From the NCBI GenBank assembly GCA_949752795.1, contig CATKHW010000010.1, positions 248,001-312,000 of the forward strand: a stretch of DNA of 64,000 nucleotides, read 5' to 3'. Source of the DNA: Hyperoodon ampullatus. Lineage: Eukaryota > Chordata > Mammalia > Artiodactyla > Ziphiidae. This document shows, piece by piece, positions 22,604 to 36,509 of the stretch; positions within the stretch are counted from its first letter, which is position 1, and each line of letters opens with the position of its first letter. The notes beneath the pieces are model-generated. The model was not told the DNA's origin, did not search any database, and was given only the letters and a program-made list of their open reading frames with translations. A program made the position numbers and the translations under genes.

Positions 22604-24340
22604 TTTAGAAACCTTTCGTATTCACAGTGTGTCCGTTCTCTAGGATTCCGATACATGTTATAACTGTAGTAATATTCCCTTCAACCTGGAGAGTTGGGAC
22701 CCATGGAATGGGTGCCATGCATTATTACTTTAAAGGGTCTGCATTTGCTCACCCAATCTCACCAATCCTCTCGGTCCCAAGTGTCCAGCCTTATGCCACA
22801 TCCAGCTGTCGTTGTAGATAGGGTCATTCCAGGCTTCATCAGAGACCCTGAAGGAATTGTAAAGAATTTCCCAGTTTTTTTGTTTTGTTTTTGAAATTCC
22901 TTTTTATAGTGGGTTTGAGCTGATTCTCGCTGCCATGTTTATGCCAGTCTAGACACACTTGATTCCCTTACGGAGACATATCAATCCATAGGTTGTAAGA
23001 TTATTACTAGTCAGATATATTCCTCTGCGGGAAATATGGGGTTTTGAGTCCCTTTCACTGAGGAAGGTGTAGGTCTTGTCTATTCCATAGTTGGTTTCTG
23101 GAACGGTACCTGTGCTTATATCAAACTCTGGGTTTATGCATCACCCCACCTCTCCTTCCCCCTTAAGCAGGCATAAGAGTGTTTTCTAAATGTGAGACAC
23201 TGTTCTCTTTCCTAACTCAGTTCAAGTGTAGCCATGTTTACAGGATCTTCATAAGTGATATCTTATGATAAGTTTCTTTCTCTGTGACTTATTTCACTTA
23301 GAATCATCGTACCTGAATCTACCCATTTTGCTGCTACTGGTCTTATGACATTGATTTCATGGCTGAGGGATATTCCATCGTACGTAAGTACCACAATTTT
23401 TTGAACCATTTTTATATTTCCTGGGATATTTAAGATGTACCAAAGTTGAGGTCCTTGTAAGCAGTGCAGCCCTAAATTTTGGGGTGGCTCTGTCTTATTG
23501 ATTTTCAGTTTTCCCAAGGTATATTCCCTAGACTGGAAGTGCCCTTGGCTCTGTAGCTCTGTTCTTTACTTGTTTTAGGGAACACAATTCCCTCCTCCAG
23601 AGAGGCAGTTGGCAATTTACATCCCGCCCATCAGCATAACAAGGCTCCCTGTTCTCCAGGGCCTGTCTTGCCTTTCTGGTTTTTACACATTTTGTGGATG
23701 TCCCTTTTGACCGGAGAGAAGTGATACTTCTTTGTAGTGCAGATTTGCATTGCCCGCTTGCTTGCTTGGCCAAAAAGGGCGTATGCGTTTTCTCCTGAAT
23801 ATATTCAGGAGAAAACGCATACGCCCTTTTTGGCCAAGTGCATCATTGTCGAAGTTGTGCCCCTCTTCCTGTGCTTTAAAGGCGATTCCAACGTACCTCT
23901 TGAAATCTGTTTCCTGCTATTCTGCCTCGCTTTCAAGTCCGCCTCGTTGCCTTCCCTCAACAGATTTTTGGATGATAGTTGTCCTTTATTACTCGGCCAG
24001 TTTGTGAATTGCTGTGCCCCTGAGCTCCATTTTTCAACTCGTTTTTGGTGAGCTGACCGCAAGTCCAAAATTTTGGTTCAGGACCTATACTGGTTCCAGG
24101 TGGGTGGCTGAGACTTTGGTTAATTCTTCTTCCTGCCGGGAAATTACAGTGATATGTGCCCGTCCAAATGCCTAACAGCTACTCTCTCATTGGTTCTCCC
24201 TCTTCCCTTTCATCCTCTGCCAAATTGGCAACCTGTGCGAATCAGGAGGTTAAAGGGGCTGTCTCTCCAAGTTGGGAGGTTGATAGTAAAGCAGATGGAA
24301 AGTCAAACTGGAGCACCAGGAGAGGGACTATTCGTTGAGT
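22604..24340 (+). repeat. Satellite monomer M14 (1,737 bp, shortest full copy)
   Basis: The start is shared with M3 (GGATTCCGATAC). Two bases are missing in the pyrimidine tract near 23,278 (GTTTCTTTCTCTG). The palindrome at 23766-23837 is perfect. ORF2 tail remnant: 23263-23517, minus. Confidence 0.93.
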
Positions 24341-26078
24341 TTTAGAAACCTTTCGTATTCACAGTGTGTCCGTTCTCTAGTTTTCCGGTACATGTTATAA
24401 CTGTAGTAATATTCCCTTCAACCTGGAGAGTTGGGACCCATGGAATGGGTGCCATGCATTATTGCTTTAAAGGGTCTGCATTTGCTCACCAAATCTCACC
24501 AATCGTCTCAGTCCCAAGTGTCCAGCCTTATGCCACATCCAGCTGTCGTTGTAGATAGGGTCATTCCAGGTTTCATCAGAGACCCTGAAGGAATTGTAAA
24601 GAATTTCCCAGTTTTTTGTTTTGTTTTTGAAATTCCTTTTTATAGTGGGTTTGAGCTGATTCTCGCTGCCATGTTTATGCCAGTCTAGACACACTTGATT
24701 CCCTTACGGAGACATATCAATACATAGGTTTTAAGATTCTTACTAGTCAGATATATTCCTCTGCGGGAAATATGGGGTTTTGAGTCCCTTTCACTGAGGA
24801 AGGTGCAGGTCTTGTCTATTCCATAGTTGATTTTTGGAACGGTACCTGTTCTTATATCAAACTCTGGGTTTATGCATCACCCCACCTCTCCTTCCCCCTT
24901 AAGCAGGCATAAGGGTGTTTTCTAAATGTGAGACACTGTTCTCTTTCCTAACTCAGTTCAAGTGTAGCCATGTTTACAGGATCTTCATAAGTGATATCTT
25001 ATGATAAGTTTCTTTTTCTCTGTGACTTATTTCACTTAGAATCATTGTACCTGAATCTACCCATTTTGCTGCTACTGGTCTTATGACATTGATTTCATGG
25101 CTGAGGGATATTCCATCGTACGTAAATACCACAATTTTTTGAACCATTTTTATATTTCCTGGGATATTTAAGGTGTACCCAAGTTGAGGTCCTGGTAAGC
25201 AGTGCAGACCTAAATTTTGGGGTGGCTCTGTCTTATTGATTTTCAGTTTTCCCAAGGTATATTCCCTAGACTGGAAGTGCCCTTGGCCCTGTAGTTCAGT
25301 TCTTTACTTGTTTTAGGGAACACAATGCACTCCTCCAGAGAGGCAGTTGGCAATTTACATCCCGCCCATCAGCATAACAAGGCTCCCTGTTCTCCAGGGC
25401 CTGTCTTGCCTTTCTGGTTTTTACACATTTTGTGGATGTCCCTTTTGACCGGTGGGAAGTGATACTTCTTTGTAGTGCAGATTTGCATTGCCCGCTTGCT
25501 TGCTTGGCCAAAAAGGGCGTATGCGTTTTCTCCTGAATATATTCAGGAGAAAACGCATACGCCCTTTTTGGCCAAGTGCATCATTGTCGAAGTTGTGCCC
25601 CTCTTCCTGTGCTTTAAAGGCGATTCCAACGTACCTCTTGAAATCTGTTTCCTGCTATTCTGCCTCGCTTTCAAGTCCGCCTCGTTTCCTTCCCTCAACA
25701 GGTTTTTGGATGATAGTTGTCCTTTATTACTCGGCCAGTTTGTGAATTGCTGTGCCCCTGAGCTCCATTTTTCAACTCGTTTTTGGTGAGCTGACCGCAA
25801 GTCCAAAATTTTGGTTCAGGACCTATACTGGTTCCCGGTGGGTGGCTGAGACTTTGGTTAATTCTTCTTCCTGCCGGGAAGTTAGAGTGATATGTGCCCG
25901 ACCAAATACCTATCAGCTACTCTCTCATTGGTTCTCCCTCTTCCCTTTCATCCTCTGCCAAATTGGAGACCTGTGTGAACCAGGAAGTTGAAGGGGCTGT
26001 CTCTCCAAGTTAGGAGATTGATAGTAAAGCAGATGGAAAGTCAAACCGGAGCACCAGGAGAGTGACTATTCGTTGAGT
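24341..26078 (+). repeat. Satellite monomer M15 (1,738 bp)
   Basis: Related to M3 over most of its length (T6 tract, CTTGGCCCTGTAGTTCAG). Its last ~200 bp switch to the AGTTAGAGT / CGACCAAATACC / GAGACCTGTGTGAACC end type also seen at the ends of M20, M23, M24, M32 and M36. The palindrome at 25504-25575 is perfect. Confidence 0.93.
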
Positions 26079-27817
26079 TTTAGAAACCTTTCATATTCAC
26101 AGTGTGTCCGTTCTATAGGTTTCTCGTACATGTTAAAACTGTAGTAATATTCCCTTCAACCTGGAGAGTTGGGACCCATGGAATGGGTGCCATGCATTAT
26201 TGCTTTAAAGGGTCTGCATTTGCTCACCCTATCTCACCAATCCTCTCAGTCCCAAGTGTCCAGCCTTATGCCACATCCAGCTGTCGTTGTAGATAGGGTC
26301 ATTCCAGGTTTCATCAGAGACCCTGAAGGAATTGTAAAGAATTTCCCTGTTTTTTTGTTTTGTTTTTGAAATTCCTTTTTATAGTGTGTTTGAGCTGATT
26401 CTCGCTGCCATGTTTATGCCAGTCTAGACACACTTGATTCCCTTACGGAGACATATCAATACATAGGTTTTAAGATTCTTACTAGTCAGATATATTCCTC
26501 TGCGGGAAATATGGGGTTTTGAGTCCCTTTCACTGAGGAAGGTGCAGGTCTTGTCTATTCCATAGTTGGTTTTTGGAACGGTACCTGTGCTTATATCAAA
26601 CTCTGGTTTTATGCATCACCCCACCTCACCTTCCCCCTTAAGCAGGCATAAGTGTGTTTTCTAAATGTGAGACATTCTTCTCTTTCCTAACTCAGTTCAA
26701 GTGTAGCCATGTTTACAGGATCTTCATAAGTGATATCCTATGATAAGTATCTTTTTCTGTGCGACTTATTTCACTTAGAATCATCGTACCTGAATCCACC
26801 CATTTTGCTGCTACTGGTCTTATGACATTGATTTCATGGCTGAGGGATATTCCATCGTATGTAAGTACCACAATTTTTTGAACCATTTTTATATTTCCTG
26901 GGATATTTAAGGTGTACCCAAGTTGAGGTCCTTGTAAGCAGTGCAGCCCTAAATTTTGGGGTGGCTCTGTCTTATTGATTTTCAGTTTTCCCAAGGTATA
27001 TTCCCTAGACTGGAAGTGCCCTTGGCTCTGTAGCTCTGTTCTTTACTTGTTTTAGGGAACACAATGCACTCCCCCAGAGAGGCAGTTGGCAATTTACATC
27101 CCGCCCATCAGCATAACAAGGCTCCCTGTTCTCCAGGGCCTGTCTTGCCTTTCTGGTTTTTACACATTTTGTGGATGTCCCTTTTGACCGGTGGGAAGTG
27201 ATACTTCTTTGTAGTGCAGATTTGCATTGTCCGCTTGCTTGCTTGGCCAAAAAGGGCGTATGCGTTTTCTCCTGAATATATTCAGGAGAAAACGCATACG
27301 CCCTTTTTGGCCAAGTGCATCATTGTCGAAGTTGTGCCCCTCTTCCTGTGCTTTAAAGTCAATTCCAACGTATGTCTTGAAATCTGTTTCCTGCTATTCT
27401 GCCTCGCTTTCAAGTCCGCCTCGTTGCCTTCCCTCAACTGATTTTTGGACGATAGTTGTCCTTTATTACTCGGCCAGTTTGTGAATTGCTGTGCCCCTGA
27501 GCTCCATTTTTCAACTCGTTTTTGGTGAGCTGACCGCAAGTCCAATATTTTGGTTCAGGACCTATACTGGTTCCCGGTGGGTGGCTGAGACTTTGGTTAA
27601 TTATTCTTCCTGCCGGGAAATTACAGTGATATGTGCCCGTCCAAATGCCTAACAGCTACTCTCTCATTGGTTCTCCCTCTTCCCTTTCATCCTCTGCCAA
27701 ATTGGCAACCTGTGCGAACCAGGAGGTTAAAGGGGCTGTCTCTCCATGTTGGGAGGTTGATAGTAAAGCAGATGGAAAGTTAAACCGGAGCTCCAGGAGA
27801 GGGACTATTCATTGAGA
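26079..27817 (+). repeat. Satellite monomer M16 (1,739 bp)
   Basis: Paired with M19: both have ATCCTATGATAAGTATC, CGTATGTAAG and TTTAAAGTCAATTCC. The palindrome at 27243-27314 is perfect. ORF2 tail remnant: 26713-26994, minus. Confidence 0.93.
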
Positions 27818-29555
27818 TTTAGAAACATTTCGTATTTACAGTGTGTCCGTTTTCTAGGATTCCGATACATGTTATAACTGTAGTAATATTCCCTTCAACC
27901 TGGGGAGTTGGGACCCATGGAATGGGTGCCATGCATTATTGCTTTAAAGGGTCTGCATTTGCTCACCCAATCTCACCAATCCTCTCAGTCCCAAGTGTCC
28001 AGCCTTATGCCACATCCAGCTGTCGTTGTAAATATGGTCATTCCAGGTTTCATCAGAGACCCTGAAGGAATTGTAAAGAATTTCCCAGTTTTTTTGTTTT
28101 GTTTTTGAAATTCCTTTTTATAGTGGGTTTGAGCTGATTCTTGCTGCCATGTTTATGCCAGTCTAGACACAGTTGATTCCCTACGGAGGCATATCAATCT
28201 ATAGGTTTTAATATTCTTACTAGTCAGATATATTCCTCTGCGGGAAATATGGGGTTTTGAGTCCCTTTCACTGAGGAAGGTGTAGGTCTTGTCTATTCCA
28301 TAGTTGGTTTTTGGAACGGTACCTGTGCTTATATCAAACTCTGGTTTTATGCATCACCCCACCTGTCATTCCCCCTTAAGCAGGCATAAGAGTGTTTTCT
28401 AATTGTGAGACACTGTTCTCTTTCCTAACTCAGTTCAAGTGTAGCCATGTTTACAGGATCTTCATAAGTGATATCTTATGATAAGTTTCTTTTTCTCTGT
28501 GACTTATTTCACTTAGAATCATCGTACCTGAATCCACCCATTTTGCTGCTACTTGTCTTATGACATTGACTTCATGGCTGAGGGATATTCCATCGTACGT
28601 AAGTACCACAATTTTTTGAACCATTTTTATATTTCCTGGGATATTTAAGGTGTACCCAAGTTGAGGTCCTTGTAAGCAGTGCAGCCCTAAATTTTGGGGT
28701 GGCTCTGTCTTATTGATTTTCAGTTTTCCCAAGGAATATTCCCTAGACTGGAAGTGCCCTTGGCTCTGTAGCTCTGTTCTTTACTTGTTTTAGGGAACAC
28801 AATGCACTCCTCCAGAGAGGCAGTTGGCAATTTACATCCCGCTCATCCGCATAACAATGCTCCCTGTTCTCCAGGGCCTGTCTTGCCTTTCTGGTTTTTA
28901 CACATTTTGTGGATGTCCCTTTTGACCGGTGGGAAGTGATACTTCTTTGTAGTGCAGATTTGCATTGCCCGCTTGCTTGCTTGGCCAAAAAGGGCGTATG
29001 CGTTTTCTCCTGAATATATTCAGGAGAAAACGCATACGCCCTATTTGGCCAAGTGCATCATTGTCGAAGTTGTGCCCCTCTTCCTGTGCTTTAAAGGCGA
29101 TTCCAACGTACCTCTTGAAATCTGTTTCCTGCTCTTCTGCCTCGCTTTCAAATCCGCCTCGTTGCCTTCCCTCAACAGATTTTTGGATGATAGTTGTCCT
29201 TTATTACTCGGCCAGTTTGTGAATTTCTGTGCCCCTGAGCTCCATTTTTCAACTCGTTTTTGGTGAGCTGACCGCAAGTCCAAAATTTTGGTTCAAGACC
29301 TATACTGGTTCCCAGTGGGTGGCTGAGACTTTGGTTAATTCTTCTTCCTGCCGGGAAATTACAGTGATATGTGCCCCTTCAAATGCCTAACAGCTACTCT
29401 CTCATTGGTTCTCCCTCTTCCCTTTCATCCTCTGCCAAATTGGCAACCTGTGCGAATCAGGAGGTTAAAGGGGCTGTCTCTCCACGTTGGGAGGTTGATA
29501 GTAAAGCAGATGGAAAGTCAAACCGGAGCACCAGGATAGGGACTATTCGTTGAGT
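27818..29555 (+). repeat. Satellite monomer M17 (1,738 bp)
   Basis: Paired with M20: ATTTAGAAACATTTCG start with TATTTACAG, AATATGGTCATTCC, and TCCCTACGGAG with one T missing. The palindrome at 28981-29052 has one mismatched pair (CCCTATTTGG). Confidence 0.93.
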
Positions 29556-31294
29556 TTTAGAAACCTTTCGTATTCACAGTGTGTCCGTTCTCTAGGTTTC
29601 CGGTACATGTTATAACTGTAGTAATATTCCCTTCCACCTGGAGAGTTGGGACCCATGGAATGGGTGCCATGCATTATTGCTTTAAAGGGTCTGCATTTGC
29701 TCACCAAATCTCAACAATCGTCTCAGTCCCAAGTGTCCAGCCTTATGCCACATCCAGCTGTCGTTGTAGATAGGGTCATTCCAGGGTTCATCAGAGACCC
29801 TGAAGGAATTGTAAAGAATTTCCCAGTTTTTTTGTTTCGTTTTTGAAATTCCTTTTTATAGTGGGTTTGAGCTGATTCTCGCTGCCATGTTTATGCCAGT
29901 CTAGACACACTTGATTCCCTTACGGAGACATATCAATCCATAGGTTTTAAGATTCTTACTAGTCAGATATATTCCTCTCCGGGAAATATGGGGTTTTGAG
30001 TCCCTTTCACTGAATAAGGTGTAGGACTTGTCTATTCCATACTTGGTTTTTGGAACGGTACCTGTGCTTATATCAAACTCTGGTTTTATGCATCACCCCA
30101 CCTCTCCTTCCCCCTTAAGCAGGCATAAGAGTGTTTTCTAAATGTGAGACACTGTTCTCTTTCCTAACTCAGTTCAAGTGTAGCCATGTTTACAGGATCT
30201 TCATAAGTGATATCTTATGATAAGTTTCTTTTTCTCTGTGACTTATTTCACTTAGAATCATCGTAGCTGAATCTACCCATTTTGCTGCTACTGGTCTTAT
30301 GACATTGATTTCATGGCTGAGGGATATTCCATCGTACATAAGTACCACAATTTTTTGAACCATTTTTATATTTCCTGGGATATTTAAGGTGTACCCAAGT
30401 TGAGGTCCTTGTAAGCAGTGCAGCCCTAAATTTTGGGGTGGCTCTGTCTTATTGATTTTCAGTTTTCCCAAGGTATATTCCCTAGACTGGAAGTGCCCTT
30501 GGCTCTGTAGCTCTGTTCTTTACTTGTTTTAGGGAACACAATGCACTCCTCCAGAGAGGCAGTTGGCAATTTACATCCCGCCCATCAGCATAACAAGGCT
30601 CCCTGTTCTCCAGGGCCTGTCTTGCCTTTCTGGTTTTTACACATTTTGTGGATGTCCCTTTTGACCGGTGGGAAGTGATACTTCTTTGTAGTGCAGATTT
30701 GCATTGCAGGCTTGCTTGCTTGGCCAAAAAGGGCGTATGCGTTTTCTCCTGAATATATTCAGGAGAAAACGCATACGCCCTTTTTGGCCAAGTGCATCAT
30801 TGTCGAAGTTGTGCCCCTCTTCCTGTGCTTTAAAGGCGATTCCAACGTACCTCTTGAAATCTGTTTCCTGCTTTTCTGCCTCGCTTTCAAGTCCGCCTCG
30901 TTGCCTTCCCTCAACAGATTTTTGGATGATAGTTGTCCTTTATTACGCGGCCAGTTTGTGAATTGCTGTGCCCCTGAGCTCCATTTTTCAACTCGTTTTT
31001 GGTGAGCTGACCGCAAGTCCAAAATTTTGGTTCAGGACCTATACTGGTTCCCGGTGGGTGGCTGAGACTTTGGTTAATTCTTCTTCCTGCCGGGAAATTA
31101 CAGTGATATGCGCCCATCCAAATGCCTAACAGCTACTCTCTCATTGGTTCTCCCTCTTCCCTTTCATCCTCTGCCAAATTGGCAAACTGTGCGAACCAGG
31201 AGGTTAAAGGGGCGGTCTCTCTAAGTTGGGAGGTTGATAGTAAAGCAGATGGAATGTCAAACTGGAGCACCAGGAGAGGGACTATTCGTTGAGT
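29556..31294 (+). repeat. Satellite monomer M18 (1,739 bp)
   Basis: Shares CCTCTCCGGGAAAT near 29,975 with M19, and CGTAGCTGAATCTACC plus CGTACATAAG with M22. The palindrome at 30720-30791 is perfect; the base pattern before it (ATTGCAGGCTTGC) is private. Confidence 0.93.
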
Positions 31295-33033
31295 TTTAGA
31301 AACCTTTCGTATTCACAGTGTGTCCGTTCTCTAGGTTTCCGGTACATGTTATAACTGTAGTAATATGCCCTTCAACCTGGAGAGTTGGGACCCATGGAAT
31401 GGGTGCCATGCATTATTGCTTTAAAGGGTCTGCATTTGCTCACCAAATCTCACCAATCGTCTCAGTCCCAAGTGTCCAGCCTTATGCCACATCCAGCTGT
31501 CGTTGTAGATAGGGTCATTCCAGGGTTCATCAGAGACCCTGAAGGAATTGTAAAGAATTTCCCAGTTTTTTTGTTTTGTTTTTGAAATTCCTTTTTATAG
31601 TGGGTTTGAGCTGATTCTCGCTGCCATGTTTATGCCAGTCTAGACACACTTGATTCCCTTACGGAGACATATCAATCCATAGGTTTTAAGATTCTTACTA
31701 GTCAGATATATTCCTCTCCGGGAAATATGGGGTTTTGAGTCCCTTTCACTGAGGAAGGTGCAGGTCTTGTCTATTCCATAGTTGGTTTTTGGAACGGTAC
31801 CTGTGCTTATATCAAACTCTGGGTTTATGCATCACCCCACCTCTCCTTCCCCCTTAAGCAGGCATAAGAGTGTTTTCTAAATGTGAGACATTCTTCTCTT
31901 TCCTAACTCAGTTCAAGTGTAGCCATGTTTACAGGATCTTCATAAGTGATATCCTATGATAAGTATCTTTTTCTGTGCGACTTATTTCACTTAGAATCAT
32001 CGTACCTGAATCCACCCATTTTGCTGCTACTGGTCTTATGACATTGATTTCATGGCTGAGGGATATTCCATCGTATGTAAGTACCACAATTTTTTGAACC
32101 ATTTTTATATTTCCTGGGATATTTAAGGTGTACCCAAGTTGAGGTCCTTGTAAGAAGTGCAGCCCTAAATTTTGGGGTGGCTCTGTCTTATTGATTTTCA
32201 GTTTTCCCAAGGTATATTCCCTAGACTGGAAGTGCCCTTGGCTCTGTAGCTCTGTTCTTTACTTGTTTTAGGGAACACAATGCACTCCCCCAGAGAGGCA
32301 GTTGTCAATTTACATCCCGCCCATCAGCATAACAAGGCTCCCTGTTCTCCAGGGCCTGTCTTGCCTTTCTGGTTTTTACACATTTTGTGGAAGTCCCTTT
32401 TGACTGGTGGGAAGTGATACTTCTTTGTAGTGCAGATTTGCATTGTCCGCTTGCTTGCTTGGCCAAAAAGGTCGTATGCGTTTTCTCCTGAATATATTCA
32501 GGAGAAAACGCATACGCCCTTTTTGGCCAAGTGCATCATTGTCGAAGTTGTGCCCCTCTTCCTGTGCTTTAAAGTCAATTCCAACGTACGTCTTGAAATC
32601 TGTTTCCTGTTATTCTGCCTCGCTTTCAAGTCCGCCTCGTTGCCTTCCCTCAACAGATTTTTGGACGATAGTTGTCCTTTATTACTCTGCCAGTTTGTGA
32701 ATTGCTGTGCCCCTGAGCTCCATTTTTCAACTCGTTTTTGGTGAGCTGACCGCAAGTCCAATATTTTGGTTCAGGACCTATACTGGTTCCCGGTGGGTGG
32801 CTGAGACTTTGGTTAATTATTCTTCCTGCCGGGAAATTACAGTGATATGTGCCCGTCCAAATGCCTAACAGCTACTCTCTCATTGGTTCTCCCTCTTCCC
32901 TTTCATCCTCTGCCAAATTGGCAACCTGTGCGAAACAGGAGGTTAAAGGGGCTGTCTCTCCATGTTGGGAGGTTGATAGTAAAGCAGATGGAAAGTTAAA
33001 CCGGAGCACCAGGAGAGGGACTATTCATTGAGA
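31295..33033 (+). repeat. Satellite monomer M19 (1,739 bp)
   Basis: The first ~450 bp resemble M18; from the ORF2 tail onward it matches M16. The palindrome at 32459-32530 has one mismatched pair (AAGGTCG). ORF2 tail remnant: 31929-32210, minus. Confidence 0.93.
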
Positions 33034-34771
33034 TTTAGAAACATTTCGTATTTACAGTGTGTCCGTTTTCTAGGATTCCGATACATGTTATAACTGTAGT
33101 AATATTCCCTTCAACCTGGAGAGTTGGGACCCATGGAATGGGTGCCATGCATTATTGCTTTAAAGGGTCTGCATTTGCTCACCCAATCTCACCAATCCTC
33201 TCAGTCCCAAGTGTCCAGCCTTATGCCACATCCAGCTGTCGTTGTAAATATGGTCATTCCATGTTTCATCAGAGACCCTGAAGGAATTTTAAAGAATTTC
33301 CCAGTTTTTTTGTTTTGTTTTTGAAATTCCTTTTTATAGTGGGTTTGAGCTGATTCTTGCTGCCATGTTTATGCCAGTCTAGACACACTTGATTCCCTAC
33401 GGAGACATATCAATCTATAGGTTTTAATATTCTTACTAGTCAGATATATTCCTCTGCGGGAAATATGGGGTTTTGAGTCCCTTTCACTGAGGAAGGTGTA
33501 GGTCTTGTCTATTCCATAGTTGGTTTTTGGAACGGTACCTGTGCTTATATCAAACTCTGGTTTTATGCATCACCCCACCTGTCATTCCCCCTTAAGCAGG
33601 CATAAGAGTGTTTTCTAATTGTGAGACACTGTTCTCTTTCCTAACTCAGTTCAAGTGTAGCCATGTTTACAGGATCTTCATAAGTGATATCTTATGATAA
33701 GTTTCTTTTTCTCTGTGACTTATTTCACTTAGAATCATCGTACCTGAATCTTCCCATTTTGCTGCTACTGGTCTTATGACATTGATTTCATGGCTGAGGG
33801 ATATTCCATCGTACGTAAGTATCACAATTTTTTGAACCATTTTTATATTTCCTGGGATATTTAAGGTGTACCCAAGTTGAGGTCCTTGTAAGCAGTTCAG
33901 CACTAAATTTTGGGGTGGCTCTGTCTTATTGATTTTCAGTTTTCCCAAGGTATATTCCCTAGACTGGAAGTGCCCTTGGCTCTGTAGCTCTGTTGTTTAC
34001 TTGTTTTAGGGAACACAATGCACTCCTCCAGAGAGGCAGTTGGCAATTTACATCCCGACCATCAGCATAACAAGGCTCCCTGTTCTCCAGGGCCTGTCTT
34101 GCCTCTCTGGTTTTTACACATTTTGTGGATGTCCCTTTTGACCGGTGGGAAGTGATACTTCTTTGTAGTGCAGATTTGCATTGCCCGCTTGCTTGCTTGG
34201 CCAAAAAGGTCTTATGCGTTTTCTCCTGAATATATTCAGGAGAAAACGCATATGCCCTTTTTGGCCAAGTGCATCATTGTCGAAGTTGTGCCCCTCTTCC
34301 TGTGCTTTAAAGGTGATTCCAACGTACCTCTTGAAATCTGTTTCCTGCTATTCTGCCTCTCTTTCAAGTCCGCCTCGTTGCCTTCCCTCAACTGATTTTT
34401 GGACGATAGTTGTCCTTTATTACTCGGCCAGTTTGTGAATTGCTGTGCCCCTGAGCTCCATTTTTCAACTCGTTTTTGGTGAGCTGACCGCAAGTCCAAA
34501 ATTTTGGTTCAGGACCTATACTGGTTCCCGGTGGGTGGCTGAGACTTTGGTTAATTCTTCTTCCTGCCGGGAAGTTAGAGTGATATGTGCCCGACCAAAT
34601 ACCTAACAGCTACTCTCTCATTGGTTCTCCCTTTTCCCTTTCATCCTCTGCCAAATTGGAGACCTGTGTGAACCAGGAAGTTGAAGGGGCTGTCTCTCCA
34701 AGTTGGGAGATTGATAGTAAAGCAGATGGAAAGTCAAACCGGAGCACCAGGAGAGGGACTATTCGTTGAGT
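33034..34771 (+). repeat. Satellite monomer M20 (1,738 bp)
   Basis: Closely matches M17 in its first half. The second half and the end (GAGACCTGTGTGAACC type) resemble M23. The palindrome at 34197-34268 has two mismatched pairs. ORF2 tail remnant: 33667-33948, minus. Confidence 0.93.
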
Positions 34772-36509
34772 TTTAGAAACCTTTCATATTCACAGTGTGT
34801 CCGTTCTCTAGGATTCTCGTACATGTTATAACTGTAGTAATATTCCCTTCAACCTGGAGAGTTGGGACCCATGGAATGGGTGCCATGCATTATTGCTTTA
34901 AAGGGTCTGCATTTGCTCACCCAATCTCACCAATCCTCTCAGTCCCAAGTGTCCAGCCTTATGCCACATCCAGCTGTCGTTGTAGATAGGGTCATTCCAG
35001 GTTTCATCAGAGACCCTGAAGGAATTGTAAAGAACTTCCCAGTTTTTTTGTTTTGTTTTTGAAATTCCTTTTTATAGTGGGTTTGAGCTGATTCTCGCTG
35101 CCACGTTTATGCCAGTCTAGACACACTTGATTCCCTTACGGAGACATATCAATACATAGGTTTTAAGATTCTTACTAGTCAGATATATTCCTCTGCGGGA
35201 AATATGGGGTTTTGAGTCCCTTTCACTGAGGAAGGTGTAGGTCTTGTCTATTCCATAGTTGGTTTTTGGAACGGTACCTGTGCTTATATCAAACTCTGGT
35301 TTTATGCATCACCCCACCTCACCTTCCCCCTTAAGCAGGCATAAGAGTGTTTTCTAAATGTGAGACATTCTTCTCTTTCCTAACTCAGTTCAAGTGTAGC
35401 CATGTTTACAGGACCTTCATAAGTGATATCTTATGATAAGTTTCTTTTTCTGTGCGACTTATTTCACTTAGAATCATCGTACCTGAATCTACCCATTTTG
35501 CTGCTACTGGTCTTATGACATTGATTTCATGGCTGAGGAATATTCCATCGTACGTAAGTACCACAATTTTTTGAACCATTTTTATATTTCCTGGGATATT
35601 TAAGGTGTACCCAAGTTGAGGTCCTTGTAAGCAGTGCAGCCCTAAATTTTGGGGTGGCTCTGTCTTATTGATTTTCAGTTTTCCCAAGGTATATTCCCTA
35701 GACTGGAAGTGCCCTTGGCTCTGTAGCTCTGTTCTTTACTAGTTTTAGGGAACACAATGCACTCCCCCAGAGAGGCAGTTGGCAATTTACATCCCGCCCA
35801 TCAGCATAACAAGGCTCCCTGTTCTCCAGGGCCTGTCTTGCCTTCTGGTTTTTACACATTTTGTGGATGTCCCTTTTTACCGGTGGGAAGTGATACTTCT
35901 TTGTAGTGCAGATTTGCATTGTCCGCTTGCTTGCTTGGCCAAAAAGGGCATATGCGTTTTCTCCTGAATATATTCAGGAGAAAACGCATACGCCCTTTTT
36001 GGCCAAGTGCATCATTGTCGAAGTTGTGCCCCTCTTCCTGTGCTTTAAAGGCGATTCCAACGTACCTCTTGAAATCTGTTTCCTGCTATTCTGGCTCGCT
36101 TTCAAGTCCGCCTCGTTGCCTTCCCTCAACAGATTTTTGGACGATAGTTGTCCTTTATTACTCGGCCAGTTTGTGAATTGCTGTGCCCCTGAGCTCCATT
36201 TTTCAACTCGTTTTTGGTGAGCTGACCGCAAGTCCAAAATTTTGGTTCAGGACCTATACTGGTTCCCGGTGGGTGGCTGAGACTTTGGTTAATTCTTCTT
36301 CCTGCCGGGAAATTACAGTGATATGTGCCCGTCCAAATGCCTAACAGCTACTCTCTCATTGGTTCTCCCTCTTCCCTTTCATCCTCTGCCAAATTGGCAA
36401 CCTGTGCGAACCAGGAGGTTAAAGGGGCTGTCTCTCCAAGTTGGGAGGTTGATAGTAAAGCAGATGGAAAGTCAAACCGGAGCACCAGGATAGGGACTAT
36501 TCGTTGAGT
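34772..36509 (+). repeat. Satellite monomer M21 (1,738 bp)
   Basis: Shares ATTGTCCGC and CTCCCCCAGAG with M16 and M19. One T is missing near 35,843 (GCCTTCTGG). The palindrome at 35935-36006 has one mismatched pair. ORF2 tail remnant: 35406-35687, minus. Confidence 0.93.
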
